Source: Vanessa cardui | Taxonomy: Eukaryota > Arthropoda > Insecta > Lepidoptera > Nymphalidae | Assembly (NCBI RefSeq): GCF_905220365.1 | Contig: NC_061146.1 | Coordinates: 5,459,538-5,523,537, forward strand | Length of the DNA: 64,000 nt | Direction: 5' to 3' | In this document: positions 1 to 12,769 of the stretch, piece by piece | How positions within the stretch are numbered: position 1 is the stretch's first letter | Layout: every line of letters begins with the position of its first letter | Made by a program: the position numbers and the translations under genes | The notes under the pieces: model-generated | Told to the model about the DNA's origin: nothing | Seen by the model: only the letters and a program-made list of their open reading frames with translations | The model's database searches: none

Positions 1-814
1 AGCAAAAGAAAATAAAAACAGATCGAACAATTAAAAAAAATTTATAAATGTTTTACATATAAATTAAGTTGAGTTTTACAATATCTAGACATATCTTGTA
101 CACGATGTTTTAGTATTTCAGTAAATAATATAATTTTATCACTAGTTGCGAGTCTGAGCTTCGCCCGCTAGGACTTAAGACTGTTGACAGTGACATGCGT
201 GGCTGTCAAAATCTTTTTAATTCGGTTTATAGACAAATCTGGTCAAAAAGACGATATACATTATTTAATCCAGTAGCTTATTTTCAGGGATTCGAATTCA
301 CATACCACAAGACCCATGCGTTCATCATTTGAGGCATCAATTTTATATATTTCCATTCTTACGTAACGGGTCGTTAAAGATCTCGTTTGAAAACTATACG
401 GTACGGGGCTTATTAGAACCCGTAACGCTTAAGAAACAAAAACTCGATGTGATGTCATGATCCCCCAAAATATATATAGGTATAATATATAATGTAATAA
501 AACTACTCACATACCATTAATTTATGTCACTATACTAATTTACGAATCGATACATGTATTAATTATCCTTTTACCGCCCATCCTCGAATCTAGTTATCTT
601 CTGCTCTGCCCGTTCAAAATCCACCGCCTTTTGTTTTTCTCGTGCCAGACAGTACCAGCTCGACACACCACGCCACGAGAGGAAGTGACGGGAATACCAC
701 AATACGGTGTCGATAACCGAATCAATAATTATACTAATAAATATCATTTCAATTAAAATTATAAAAGTTAATTTAAAATATCATGACTATAAGATACTTC
801 AAAAAAGACATGGG
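1..814. other. AT-rich stretch, nothing recognised
   Basis: No open frame with protein-like composition and no RNA gene or terminal repeat was recognised on either strand. A mixed-composition patch near 580-720 gave no usable translation. Confidence 0.5.
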
Positions 815-1045
815 CTTCTTTTATGTCTCGGTAGGTACCACCCACTCATCAGTTATTCTACCGAAGGGTGAGTGAGCCAGTGTAACCACAGGCACAAGGG
901 ACATAACATCTTAGTTCCCAAGGTTGGTGGCGCATTGACGATGTAAGGAATAGTTAATATTTCTTACAGCGTCATTGTCTATAGGTGATGGTGACCACTT
1001 ACCATCAGGTGGCCCATATGCTCGTCCGCCAAACTATATCATTAA
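815..1045 (-). repeat. Dispersed lepidopteran repeat, copy 1 (minus orientation)
   Basis: Read on the minus strand this matches the element at 46015-46240: the 'cacctgatggtaagtggt' start, a middle part containing 'gttatgtccct' and 'tacactggctcactcaccctt'-like text, and a T/A-rich end. Two copies in opposite orientation 45 kb apart support a dispersed element. The class (SINE or LINE 3' end) is not clear. Confidence 0.6.
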
Positions 1046-1426
1046 AAAAAAAATCAGCACTTTAAAACGCGAGCAAAGCCGCTGTCGATTACTAGTGATT
1101 ACATAAAACAAACGTCCGTGCTATCAGCCTGGGAAATGTCAAAGTTCTCATCTCGATCCTCGACGTTACCTGGAAGCGGTGAATTTAACGTGAGAAGTTC
1201 GTAATAGTCATTACCAAGAAATACGGAGATAAAATAAAAATTATAAAATCTCTATGTGATAAAACTCGAACCCGACGACGTAATTGCGGCATTTGGAATT
1301 ACGAATCTCGGAACGAGCAGCGTCTAATGTTTTATGAGACGGTATTCGTTTTCATCTTGACTTACACTAATACTAATTGAGACCTGCGGTTTCATCCGCT
1401 TTAATTAATTAAAACTATATTAATTA
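1046..1426. other. Intergenic, nothing recognised
   Basis: Mixed AT-rich sequence without coding signal or clear repeats other than the element that starts at about 1427. Confidence 0.4.
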
Positions 1427-1801
1427 ACTATGCCCGCGACTTTGCACGCGTTTGAATTAAAAATGATATATATTATTGTTATAAGTAATCTAAGTTACTC
1501 CTAATAATATCAGTTATATCAGTACCTGTCAAAATCCCGTCAAAATCGGTTCAGCCGTGCCAGAGATTAGCCGGAACAAAGACAGACAAAAATTGTAACA
1601 TATGTTATTTTGGTATACATACCGTGTATACATATGCATTGAGTAAAGAAGGCTATTTTAATATTACAAACAGACATTCCGATTTTATTATATGCATACA
1701 TTGGGAGACACTTTTTGATTAAATAAAGCTCATCTATAAAGATTTAGTTTTGTGAGAAAGTTCTATACTTATAACTATTTTATAAAACGTCAATACTTAA
1801 T
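1427..1801 (+). repeat. ~375 bp dispersed element, copy 1
   Basis: It begins 'actatgcccgcgactt', contains 'cggttcagccgtgccagag' and 'gacagacaaaaattgtaac', and ends near 'cgtcaatacttaataa'. It is almost identical over its whole length to 2661-3038. The 'GCCCGCGAC' head and 'TCAGCCGT...GACAGACA' core are typical of short non-autonomous repeats that are abundant in Lepidoptera. More diverged relatives lie at 22859-23110 (minus) and 30043-30110. Confidence 0.75.
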
Positions 1802-2610
1802 AATTAAAATTAAAGCACTTTAGACGTTTTATAAAAAAGACGTTGTTTTGTAAGACGGAATTTTGTATTAGCTTTTGTTACTGCATTGTAATGTTGAGAG
1901 CGCTCCATTTTCCTTTCTTTTTATAATCTCAGACTTAAGAGCTATACTTTAATCATTTTTAATGATAAATGTCAATGTCAATCATAATGCATATCATTAT
2001 GCAGCATTGACTGGATTCCTCAAATTATTATCAAGCAATCGTCATCCATTGTTAGATAAGGTGCACCAAAGCCTCTAGTACATCGGCTACATCATCCCAT
2101 CAGCTTCTTCATACCACATTTGTTATAATAATACAGCAATTTAAGGACTAACGCACAAACAAAACATAGTTATACTTTATAACGTATACGAAATGTGAAG
2201 TGTATTCTTATAGAACGTCACTGACGTTCCGTATCAAAGAAAAAACGTCAAAAAATAATTTATATAGGTTGAACTAAATTTATAAATTTCTCTGATTATT
2301 TTTGATTATCTCGTTGAAACGAACAAACTGTTCTTCATATAAATATGTACATTATATGTAAGCACAGTATTGTATGTAACTAGTATTTTAATGTCAAATT
2401 ACTGTGACGATAATGTTTTTATGGACGCCTGTTTCGGTAACTGCACTGCGATTCTATAGGATTATACTTCGTATCTCGTTCGTGAAATTTTGACAAATGA
2501 TTAATGGCAATACGACGTTTTGATACCTAATAGCCAATGATAGATTTCAAATTTTATTTCACATTCAGCCTCTATTAAAGTTACTACGAATTAATTACTG
2601 CGTTTGAAAT
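1802..2610. other. Intergenic, nothing recognised
   Basis: AT-rich spacer between the two near-identical 375 bp repeats. No coding frame or RNA gene was seen. Confidence 0.4.
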
Positions 2611-2656
2611 AGTTTAAATTTCCAAGCAATATTTGTTTATGCTAATTTGGATAATT
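2611..2656 (+). repeat. 46 bp direct repeat flanking element copy 2 (left)
   Basis: This 46 bp segment starts 'agtttaaatttccaagcaat' and recurs at 3039-3084 with a single T/C difference. The two copies bracket the 375 bp element, so they look like an unusually long target-site duplication. Confidence 0.75.
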
Positions 2657-2660
2657 GACG

Positions 2661-3038
2661 ACTATGCCCGCGACTTTGCACGCGTTTGAATTAAAAATTA
2701 TATATATTATTGTTATAAGTAATCTAAGTTACTCCTAATAATATCAGTTATATCAGTACCTGTCAAAATCCCGTCAAAATCGGTTCAGCCGTGCCAGAGA
2801 TTAGCCGGAACAAAAAGACAGACAAAAATTGTAACATATGTTATTTTGGTATACATACCGTGTATACATATGCATTGAGTAAAAAAGGCTATTTTAATAT
2901 TACAAACAGACATTCCGATTTTATTATATGCATACATTGGGAGACACTTTTTGATTAAATAAAGCTCATCTATAAAGATTTAGTTTTGTGAGAAAGTTCT
3001 ATACTTATAACTATTTTATAAAACGTCAATACTTAATA
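2661..3038 (+). mobile_element. ~375 bp dispersed element, copy 2, with long TSD
   Basis: Nearly identical to 1427-1801; differences are a few substitutions and a small 'aaag' length change. It is bracketed by 46 bp direct repeats, which fits insertion by a target-primed mechanism with widely staggered nicks. No coding sequence is present, so it must be non-autonomous. The exact left boundary is uncertain by about 5 bp. Confidence 0.65.
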
Positions 3039-3084
3039 AGTTTAAATTTCCAAGCAATATTTGTTTATGCTAATTTGGACAATT
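3039..3084 (+). repeat. 46 bp direct repeat flanking element copy 2 (right)
   Basis: Right partner of the repeat at 2611-2656, identical except one base. Confidence 0.75.
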
Positions 3085-4035
3085 ATTATTTAGAGATATT
3101 CATACCATTTTGCTAGTTGTATTTCAGGAGTAAAATATAAATCAATTTAATCTTATATTTCATGACGTTTTACAGTCATGAAATCATTTTTTTTTTTGTT
3201 TCCTGACTTTCTATACTACTGCAATTAAAATGCTGGAAAAGAGTAACTACTGATAGCTTTACTTTTAAAACAATTCTGCAAAATTACGATTCCAAAATGT
3301 TTTCAAAAGCCTAATCGATGAAGTATATTTCGACGGATCGAATACGCTTTGACAATTCAAAATGAGGTGTGTGTTAATCTGTTTAGATAATAAACTACCG
3401 AATTATGATGCATTCAATAGTAAGCAGTATCTTATGGTCCAGAATCATTCGACAGTTCATAATCTCGTGAGATAGATTATTATCTAACGGTATGCACAAT
3501 TATACGGTGATATATATATTTTCTATATTGACGAAATTATTCTAATTGTAAGTATTGGCAAGTAAGGCAGGCAAGTTACCTATAAAAGAGCGAGTACTAA
3601 TTTGATGTAATCGAGGCATCGTGATAAGAAACGCGTTTGTAAACGATAGTAAGTCATTTAAAACAACCAAATGTATATAAAGCCAAACAATAATCAACCT
3701 TATTCTCGAAGCAACAAAGTTGATATCGCTATGTGTAACTTGGGACACCAATAAACCATGCTAATAGTTATGTCTGTTGCTAACACACATGTACAGTTAT
3801 CGTTACGATTCCAAACTCTAATGTCATAGTGATAAGATTGAAAGTTGTTTGAATTTATGTGAGGTACTCCAGTCTCTCGGAGGTATTAGGGTCAACGTTT
3901 TGCACCTTGTATTGAAAGCTTGTTCTGTTATCAGTCACTAAGTACATGAAAATATTGGATATAATCTTTTTAAAATCAATGTTTTTAAAAATGTTTGGAT
4001 AATAACTACGATTTGTATTTAAAAGATTTATTATA
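3085..4035. other. Intergenic, nothing recognised
   Basis: AT-rich, with only short chance reading frames. No splice-supported exon or repeat end was seen. Confidence 0.4.
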
Positions 4036-4275
4036 AACTAGCGACCCGCCCGGATTCGTACGGGTGCAAAACAAAACATGCTACAGAATTTACGACATCA
4101 TATCAGTAACTTTTAAAGTTATCAGCATTTCTTGACTATATTCTTTATGTACTATATACAAAACCTTCCTCTAGCATTCTATCTAGATCTAATCTCTATC
4201 TAAGCATACAGGACAGACTACAGCAAAGACATGAAAAAAATGATTGCGTATCTCTATTATAAAGCGAAGAACACT
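4036..4275 (+). repeat. Dispersed 'agcgacccgcc...acgggtgcaa' repeat
   Basis: It carries the head 'ctagcgacccgcccggatt', then 'atacaaaaccttcctc' and 'tctaagcatacaggacag'. Diverged relatives sit at 23488-23690, 31255-31355 and 59485-59960. This class of short non-coding repeat is very common in butterfly and moth genomes; its transposition class cannot be settled from these fragments. Confidence 0.6.
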
Positions 4276-4282
4276 TACTACA

Positions 4283-4283
4283 G

Positions 4284-4321
<38 letters not shown>

Positions 4322-4329
4322 CTGTAGAT

Positions 4330-4401
<72 letters not shown>
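4283..4401. repeat. (TA)n microsatellite with internal inverted repeat
   Basis: Two long TA runs are separated by 'atctgtagatattc'. The flanking 'ctacagatt' and 'aatctgtag' are inverted, so the locus can fold as one long hairpin. Confidence 0.9.
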
Positions 4402-4405
<4 letters not shown>

Positions 4406-5640
4406 CTATCGTTTTTTTTAATAAAATCTGTAAAATCACAATTTGAATTCAACTCTTTCGGATTGTAAGAATATGGTCTGAACTTGTGCTTGCACTCCTT
4501 ACAAATATATGCTGTTGATACTGTATATATATTTTTCTTTTAAATAATTTGATAATGAGTTCAATTTGTTAAGTAAATATATATGATTGCAAAATTCGCT
4601 TTACTTTTTCTTCAGTTCTTGTATAATTAAACTGGTATTCCAATAAAAGCTAATTGTTACTCAATATAAATTAATTAAAAAAAAGTTTAAGTAACATAAA
4701 ATGATTAAGTACATAAAGTACTTGCCTCCTTTCTTACATAGAACATTATACTATAATAAGTTAGAAAAAGTTAGTCTGATTTGAAATATAAAAAATCTAA
4801 TTAGATTTTTTTGAATTTATTGATATGTAACATCTTATTTCTGGGTTTCCTGCAATCTGTAGATGTAGTTTCGTGAATTGGGACGGAAGTGCGTAACAAA
4901 ATGGCGGGGAAAAGCGCACGTTTGAATTTGACCAATCAGAGCGCGCTGCGAGAGTTGATCTAATGTTTTGAGAGGATATAATATTGACGTTGCCTATTAC
5001 CAAGATGACGTGTCAGCTGTTACACATCAGGGCCCCTGATTTTGTATGCCACTATTCGTAACGAGCCAAAACGTAGCAACTGCTGTAAGACTCGTTAGTC
5101 GTTATTTCTAAATATTTGTATTGTAATAGCTCCATACTATTTAATATAGTGGAACTTTCGTCTCGTTAGAAGAAAAACATATTATGATTATATGTTCTTT
5201 CTTTACAACCTTTCAAGTATAGTATCTTATAAATATTTAATTTTTAATGAAGTACCAAAATAAGTAAAAATAATAAAGATCAAGACTTAGTATTAATTGA
5301 TCAAAATGTCTTGTCCACCATCAAACAAGAACTGTTATCACACACATACCCGATGGATATAGATGATAATATATTGCTTTAATCTACGGACGCATATACT
5401 TATCTAGCGTTATAATCACGACTTTGTACTTATATATAGTAAAATATATACGGTATACGAACAAGAAAATAAAGTCCTTACAGAGTACCCCAAATGTACG
5501 GCAACGGAAAATTACACAACACAATATATAAGACACAGGGACTAATTTACGGCATGGTCATTCTCATCAAGGATGCGAAGAAAGCGTATCACATATAGTA
5601 GTTACAACGATAAGCTTGATTTCATACCGACAATGTCGAC
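4402..5640. other. Intergenic with one mixed-composition patch
   Basis: Mostly AT-rich. Around 4870-4960 is a patch with 'ccaatcagagcgcgc' that resembles a CCAAT-type promoter or a dispersed repeat, but no gene starts downstream on either strand. Confidence 0.35.
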
Positions 5641-5835
5641 CGATCATTTTTTATATATCAATATTATTTCTCCATGTTTAATATTGATATAGATGGAGAA
5701 ATATATCAATATTATTTTATATGTCAATATTATTTTTCCATGTTTTGTTACTTGTGAGATGACGTCTGACAGAGAGATATGGCAGGAGAAGACATGCTGC
5801 GCCGACCCCAAATAATATTGGGATAAGGGCATTAT
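5640..5835 (+). repeat. LINE 3'-end-like remnant
   Basis: The run 'gagaagacatgctgcgccga' followed by 'ccccaaataatattgggata' resembles a 3' terminus remembered from lepidopteran RTE-type LINEs. No coding part remains. A diverged relative ('gatgatatgctgcatcc') is near 29470. Confidence 0.4.
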
Positions 5836-8365
5836 ATATTATATCAAACATATATTCTATATTTTCAATTGTTCTGCTTGTAATGCTTACATGATAAAAT
5901 CACACATAACACTACAAAATCTGAGTTAAATATTAAAAAGATAACTTCTCTGTGGATATATATGTTAGAAAAAAGAAATAAGCAAAACCGTTGCTAACAC
6001 AGAAATTATCAAAAAAGTATTAGTTCAATGTAAATATCAAGAGAATTGGATGCGGTTAAGAAATTCAAATATAAGAGTAAAAATTCAGTGAGCGATCCCA
6101 TATCTTAATCTCGCAGCGCATCTCGGCAACAAGACGCATTGTTCTCAGATCAATTTGCATAACCCTGCGATGCGACGGAACAAAGCCTGTGTCTCGCGGG
6201 GTCTAACTGACCCATTTCTATTTCGCAAACCCTTCGAACGGACGCAAAATTTCTCACTGTCCACAACAAAGGGTATGACCAAAACCCTTTTGCTACGATT
6301 TTTATGGGAAACAGATTTCTATGCTCTATTTTTTTGCATTGTCCGATAGTCAATAGACCAACGGATTCGCCGTTGGCGGGTGTTTATGTGATTTTAATAT
6401 AACACGTAATATAAAGACATATTTGCACCTGATGTTATACGACCGTTACGAGTCAATGTAACTTGGTATCATAGCAATCGTTTATTTATTGTAATAAATT
6501 AACCGTTTTTTATATGTATATCACGTTGTATGTTATATAAAGTGATTTATCAAAGAGTTATATATTTATACTTATACCTATGATACATTTTATAGAAGGA
6601 TGATTGATGTATATATTTAGTGATGATAAAAAAGTCTGGAGAGGTACCACCCACTTATAAATTAATGCTTTGTGCTCCAGATTGAATGACAAGTGTAAAC
6701 AGACGCTGATGGTGCCTTTACCGTTAGATATAGTTTATTGTTCTTAGTTCCATGGTTGATCAACCATGACCATCAAATGACAACTTCGTCAGACTGTCTT
6801 CCTACCAAGTACAAAAAACCGTTAATAGTTTTGGAATTTGTTTAAAATGCATCATAATTTTATTGTCAGTTTATTTTAACCCTTAGTCCAAATCTGTAAA
6901 ACATATACGTGAGAAGAGCAGAGCTCTGTCAAAAAGTCAATCTGAATGGAGTTAAAAAAAAAACGTTAAAACGTCATAATTTTGCCGCCAAAAAGTATTT
7001 TGATATAAAGGACATTAATCGCATAATAATTACAATGGAACTAAACTAGTTCAAGCTTGACAATGTATCGAATAAATTTTCAGTTACAATCGAAGTTACA
7101 AATGGCATCATTTAACTAAAAATTACAAGAGAGGTTATCGCGATTTTCCCTCTAACCGTCGATGCACCGGTCTTGTTTTAATTGTCTATTCACTGGGCCG
7201 GGTCACTCGGACCCGCCGGACTCAGGTAGCCAACCCGTGCTCACCTGAACACAACACAGAGGTCACGACAACCCTTTATGCTAGTTTAAACACCCCGAAA
7301 TCGTTGCGGCGTGATTGATAGGGTCAACCCTGCGTCAAATGACCGAACTGACCCATGGCTTTAGAAACCCAACCCTTTCTTACAAGGCATTATTTGTAAT
7401 CCCTTTCGCGAATCTATTTCATTGTTCATCATCTATTCAGTTCCTATATCGGACGTTCGACGAAATTTTTGCATTCGTGAGAACGTTCTAGTTTCTTTGC
7501 AAAACTGTATCGTCCAAGGGACAAAGGTTCTTGAAAAATTTGATGGGAAAGTACGGCGTTGTCTACTAGACAAAGGACTGGTCTCCTTTTAATGATTCGC
7601 CATTGTGTTAAGCTGTTCTTTGATACAATTTTTTTTGTGTGGTCACTTCGACCGTTGGCTAACGTATTTGCCGATATTATATAAGTCGGCACGCAACGGT
7701 TATCCGTTTTTTAAGTCTTCTGATGCAGCGCATGCGCGTCGGTATGCTGGTCTGCACTGTGCCAATGAACTTGATGCTTTAAACGAAATATATCAATTTA
7801 TATAAATAACTTGATTTAGTGTGTTATGTAAGGTCTTCATCGCATTTATTTTAATAGTGAAATAATCTTAATGATACCTAAATATACTTTTGTTCAAATA
7901 AATTCATTACTATAATACATTACCCAGTAGAACCAAACATATCTTGTTAAACTCCATACATTTCGTATACATATGCAATTGTGTATTATGATATCATTAG
8001 AGTTTCATGCTGGTTTTTCTCTATAAAAATCTGCATACATTCTGAACCGGTATCTCTTGAAAGCTACGTGATTTTTTCATTGGCAGTGGGTTAGACTTAA
8101 GTATATTACATATATTCCATTAAGATTTCTTATCACAACTGAAATACTCAGCTTTAAGCTTATAGAGCTTAGTTTAGCTTACTTGATACAATACAATACC
8201 TAATTAGAGCATGGTTCAATCACATCCAATTTTATAATTAAGTCTGTTAATTAAGTAATTGCACAAATATACAGTATATATATAATATAATATATAACTG
8301 AATAAAAAATAAATAAAGAACACAGTCCGTACACGTGACAAAAGTTTCACCAGAAGCGTTTCATT
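5836..8365. other. Intergenic, nothing recognised
   Basis: Includes mixed-composition stretches at 6100-6380, 7180-7370 and 7640-7760. None gives a protein-like translation with splice sites. A weak relative of the 815-1045 repeat may lie at 6640-6830. Confidence 0.35.
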
Positions 8366-8370
8366 CTGTT

Positions 8371-8668
8371 GATGTTCTAGTAAACAGATATGTCATTAAC
8401 GCGCAAAAAGTGAAGAATAGAAAACGTCCTAATTGGGACGTTTGCCTTTAGTCGTTTTCATCATAATTATGCGAGTAATACGTTATAATACATCATAATT
8501 ATGTAGTAATACGTTTTGCGTAATTAAAACATCTAGTTATCCCTTTTACTTATTGTTTTTATCAAGCTATCCTTTTTACTTGTAACGAAATGTAAAATAA
8601 ACGGTCCCCGGCGCGGCACACTTTTTTTGTGGTTTAGTATGGGTATAACATATCTGTTTATTAGAATT
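8371..8668 (+). mobile_element. hAT-type MITE family, copy A
   Basis: About 300 bp sharing almost its whole sequence with 11890-12198 (inverted) and 23786-24104. Landmarks are 'gtaaacagatatgt', 'acgcgcaaaaagtgaag', a central palindrome 'aacgtcctaattgggacgtt', 'ggtccccggcgcggcacact' and a terminal 'acatatctgtttattagaat'. The terminal 7-8 bases seen in the other copies are eroded here, and no target duplication was recognised. Confidence 0.75.
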
Positions 8669-11218
8669 GATCATCAATTTCAATTTCTCATCAGATCAAA
8701 TTTATCATTGGTTTCATTCATATGTTACGTACATATAGCTTGCACTCTCATTTAATAAATAAGTGTATAGTTTTTTCTTTACTAACTTTACCTATAATTA
8801 CACATAATTACATAGTAATACGTTCAGACTATTCGTGTAATGACTATCTATACTAATATTATATTATTACCTCTTCATGAAACCGATTGAGATGAAATTT
8901 CGTGTGGAGATAATTTGAGTCTGTGAAACAATATAGTTTACATATATTAATTCACATATCGAGAGGGTAAAACGGGGTCTGAAGGTGCAACCAGGTTCAG
9001 AAAGTATGTATTTGAAAAAGTAAATTACAATGTTATATTTAAAAAAAAATTATAACGGTAGGCTCGATGATAAAATTGACTTCGAGTTAAAAAGGAAACG
9101 GCGTGGGAGATAGGGGTGCGGGCCGGACCCACCTGTGTGTACCGCGAACAGTTTTGATACTTTGTGTTTTATACGTGTGATATAATTTTTATATATTCCA
9201 TATAAATAACGAAATAATGTATTTATTTGCAGCTTTTTATATATATATAAATTGCCAAGACTCAAGTGAGGGCTTTTCACATAAAGTGGAATGGTATTTG
9301 TTATATTACAGATTAAAAATACCATCTAAGTGTAATAGATATAAAAGCGTAGCTTATTTCTTGGAGATACATTAATAATTATAATTATTTGTAAGTAGTA
9401 AATTAACGATACCTGAATTAACAATTATTAGTAATATTTACATTATATTTGAATTTTATTATTGATGTCATATAAGGATATGTTCTAGCAGGTACGACTA
9501 TTAATTCATTTTTTATCATAGTAACTCAAGGAAGTCTGGCACAGGCTTAATTCTTATAAACACTTTTTTTTTTTAAAAAGCGGCAATGATCTTAATATTT
9601 ATTCGAAAAATTGACCATTTATAAAAATCGCTCTTAAAGCAACTGGCGACAATTTGTATAAATATTTAAAATTTAAATTTCGAACCTACTACTTATTTTA
9701 ATTCTGAACTGAATTCATAAATGTATATTCGGAGATTAAAAATATCGATTAAAGATTATATAAATTATCGATGAAGAATACTTTTTTTAACGTAAAATGT
9801 AATTTAAAAACAAGAGCGTCATAATATAATGGTTCCATTATTCAAGTATCAAAACTTGTTAATCGATGCGATCAATCGAGCGTTGTCTTGAGAGGAAGCT
9901 GCAGGGGAGATAAACATTTTTATTCCAACATATAATAATAAATACAGCCTTTTTGAAATATCCTCCAATGAAATCTATTCTCTTTCTTATTAGATATTGT
10001 TACACATATCTACAGGTGTACTAATACTTAAAATTTTGTAATAGTTAAGAAAATACTTATTGAAACCAAAAAGGACGAAACGAATAAATAATATTTAAGT
10101 TAAACATTTAAGTCATTGTTTTATCACTTTTAATTGTTTGCAAAAGTTAAATGTAGGTTAGTTCAAAATGAACCAATAGTGTGTGAACTCTGGTATCGAA
10201 CGCACCTGCCGAGCGCACGTGCCAACTGCTACCTACCCCTGCATCCGGGGACCGATGGACAGTTTTACTTTTAACGTTTTTATATCTTTTATACCTTTCT
10301 AAGGCCTTTTCTGCTGTATCACTCGATTACACCAAAGATCCGTTGCTAACGCTATAATGGGAGCATTTTTACGACCGTTTGCTATGTTGGATATTTTTAT
10401 TATATATCTTATGAACAAACAGACTAGACTTGGCTGAATGAATGTTTCCTTTAAAATTTAATAAAAAAAAGAGAATATTAAAAAAACAAATGTCAAATCC
10501 ATTTGACATGTCACTATATTATTTTTGGGATTCCTAACTTGTATAAGGAGCTATCTAAATTAATCACTAACGATTCGTATAAGAGATAACTCTATTCCAT
10601 ATTTGAAAATTTGCCGCCAAAACAAACGGCCTCTAACGTCTTCGCAACATGGCGCAAGACATCGTAGTAGTTGAATACATAAAAACACTTGATATCTGAC
10701 AGGGGTACAATTTTAACGTTTAAAGTTAATAGTTTCTGAAGTTTCAATGCATACCTAAACACCTTCGCTTTTACTATTAACCATAGATTAAATTTTGTCT
10801 TTGAAAAAGCTTTATGTGTGAAAAAATTACTGTTATTTCAGCGATTTTTTTATTGGCCTAAAGAGTAATCTTCCCTAATTTTGTCAATGATCGAAGGTTT
10901 TAAGGAAAATGGAAGGTATAACTGTTTATGAATTTAAGCCGTTCGATGTCAGTATGGTTAATTAGTTAGAAATTAAATTAGAGTAGTCTAAATTTTGAGC
11001 CATATTTAGAATATGCAGATGTTCAATAATGTTAAATACAACTATAAAGATTAATTAATAAAACATTTATAGCTTACTCTACAACATTTTGAGCATATCC
11101 AACTGTGTGTGAGTGTCATTACATACAAACATCAACAGATAAAAAAAATATTAATTTATATTTATTCTGTGTCCTGATAGGAAATGCTTACATTATAGGC
11201 GCACTATAACATCTTAAT
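8669..11218. other. Intergenic, nothing recognised
   Basis: AT-rich. A short dispersed-repeat tail with 'gaaaccgattgagatgaaat' is near 8880. Around 10190-10260 is a GC-balanced patch without a usable frame. No genes seen. Confidence 0.4.
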
Positions 11219-11525
11219 AAAATTAAAAAAGTAAAGTAACAGCCTGTAAATTTCCCTTGGCTGGAGTAAGGCCTCCCCTCCCATTAAGGAGAGGGTTTGG
11301 AACATATTCCACCACGATGTTCCAATGCCGGTTGGTGGAATGCATATGTAGCAGAATTTCGATGAAATTAGACACATGCAGGTTTCCTCACGATGTTTTC
11401 CTTCACCGCCGAGCACGAGATTAATTATAAACACAAATTAAGCACATATACATATATACAGTAGTGCTTGCCTGGGTTTGAACTCGAAATCATCGGTTAA
11501 CCGCTTCTTAATAACAACTATCTAT
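11219..11525 (-). mobile_element. tRNA-derived SINE, copy 1 (minus)
   Basis: Read on the minus strand it starts with a tRNA-like head containing a B-box-like 'gggtttgaactc' complement, then 'caggcaagcac', 'gtgaggaaacctgcatgtg', 'tggaatatgttcc' and a tail ending 'aaatttacaggctgttac' with repeated 'ttact'. Five further copies or fragments occur in this window. Likely a Metulj-like lepidopteran SINE; the family name is from memory. Confidence 0.75.
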
Positions 11526-11530
11526 TATTC

Positions 11531-11881
11531 TTACAGTTTCTAAATCTATTGGCGAAAGATATTTTATATCAGGAATATTGTATGTGTGTTATTTGTATAT
11601 AATAATTATAACTTATAGTATTTATATAAGGATTACTATTTCAATTAAAACAAATCTTATCTCATCATAATGTTACTGTTAAAAAAACAACCGTTCAAAG
11701 ATAAATGTGGAAAAATACTAATGACTTTTTTACCGGTTATTTTCTGTAGAATCAGCATTCCGAACCGGTAGTAGCTTCACTTGATATACTTTATTAAATG
11801 ATATTTCAAAAGTACTTGTAAAAGCCTACTTGAATAAAGTATATTTTGATTGATAACATATACGCTACATTAGAAAACTGA
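11531..11881. other. Intergenic, repeat tail only
   Basis: Contains 'cttgtaaaagcctacttgaa' plus 'taaagtatattttgatt' near 11813-11856, a short 3' tail also seen at 46190-46230. Otherwise AT-rich. Confidence 0.4.
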
Positions 11882-11889
11882 GTTATATC
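11882..11889 (+). repeat. 8 bp TSD of MITE copy B (left)
   Basis: GTTATATC immediately precedes the element and is repeated at 12199-12206. Confidence 0.85.
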
Positions 11890-12198
11890 CAATGATATTC
11901 TAATTAACAGATATGTTATATCCATACTAAACAACAGAAAAAAGTGTGCCGCGCCGGGGACCGTTTATTTTAGTTTATTTTTACATTTCGTTAAAAGTAA
12001 AAAGGATAGCTTGCTAAAAACAATAAGTAAAAGGGATAACTAGATGTTTTAATTACGCAAAACGTATTACTACGTAATTATGATGTATTATAACGTATTA
12101 CTACGTAAAACGACTAAAGGAAAACGTCCCAATTAGGACGTTTTCTAGTCTTCACTTTTTGCGCGTTAATAACATATCTGTTTACTACAACATCATTG
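11890..12198 (-). mobile_element. hAT-type MITE family, copy B
   Basis: 309 bp, inverted relative to copies A and C. The terminal inverted repeat begins CAATGAT and continues into 'aacagatatgttat'. It is flanked by a perfect 8 bp duplication GTTATATC. An 8 bp TSD and short CA-starting TIRs point to hAT-superfamily mobilisation. There is no coding sequence, so it depends on a transposase elsewhere. Confidence 0.88.
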
Positions 12199-12206
12199 GT
12201 TATATC
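12199..12206 (+). repeat. 8 bp TSD of MITE copy B (right)
   Basis: GTTATATC, identical to 11882-11889. Confidence 0.85.
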
Positions 12207-12769
12207 CTAAGAAATATAATGTGAGTACATAACTAACATTTATCGCTGTCGGTTAAATAGTATTCGCAAGTGTATAGTCGTCACATAGATCAGAAACGGC
12301 CACGACACGACAGGTGCCCGACCAGCTGCAACTTACATAACGCGCACGCGTTTAAATAAACTTAAAATTCTTAAAGTTTAATCCTGTATTTTATAAAAAA
12401 CCTTGGGTTAATGGCCAATTACTAGACAATTTTCTCTTATATTTTTATGTAATGACACTTTATTGAATTATCTTATATTAATCCAATCGAAAACGTTTTT
12501 TTTTCTTAATTTCTTTGTTTTTGTTACCTTTGCCTATACGACATCACACTTTAAAAAGAAGGTGTGAATTCACTAAATGTTTTACGCAAATAATTTTTGC
12601 TTCCAACTTTACCGCCTTTTTACAGTTACGCGTTTAATTGGAAGTGTTTTACCTTTACGATATCAGCTTTTGGGCGACGTTGCATTTGAAAATACAGTCA
12701 CTCATACACATACCCTTATATTATTTATATATCTAGATAAACTCTATGTATAACATAACAAATAAGCCA
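12207..12769. other. Intergenic, nothing recognised
   Basis: AT-rich, no coding signal. Confidence 0.4.

Noticed and set aside
4283..4401. Possible CRISPR or ordered repeat array
   Set aside because: It is simple (TA)n microsatellite DNA without unique spacers; CRISPR is not expected in an insect nuclear genome.
6155..6353. Overlapping frames on both strands near 6.2 kb
   Set aside because: No splice sites, motif or codon pattern supports either strand, and the two frames mirror each other.
10651..10701. Short ATG frame 'MAQDIVVVEYIKTLDI'
   Set aside because: Only 16 codons, no context, likely chance.
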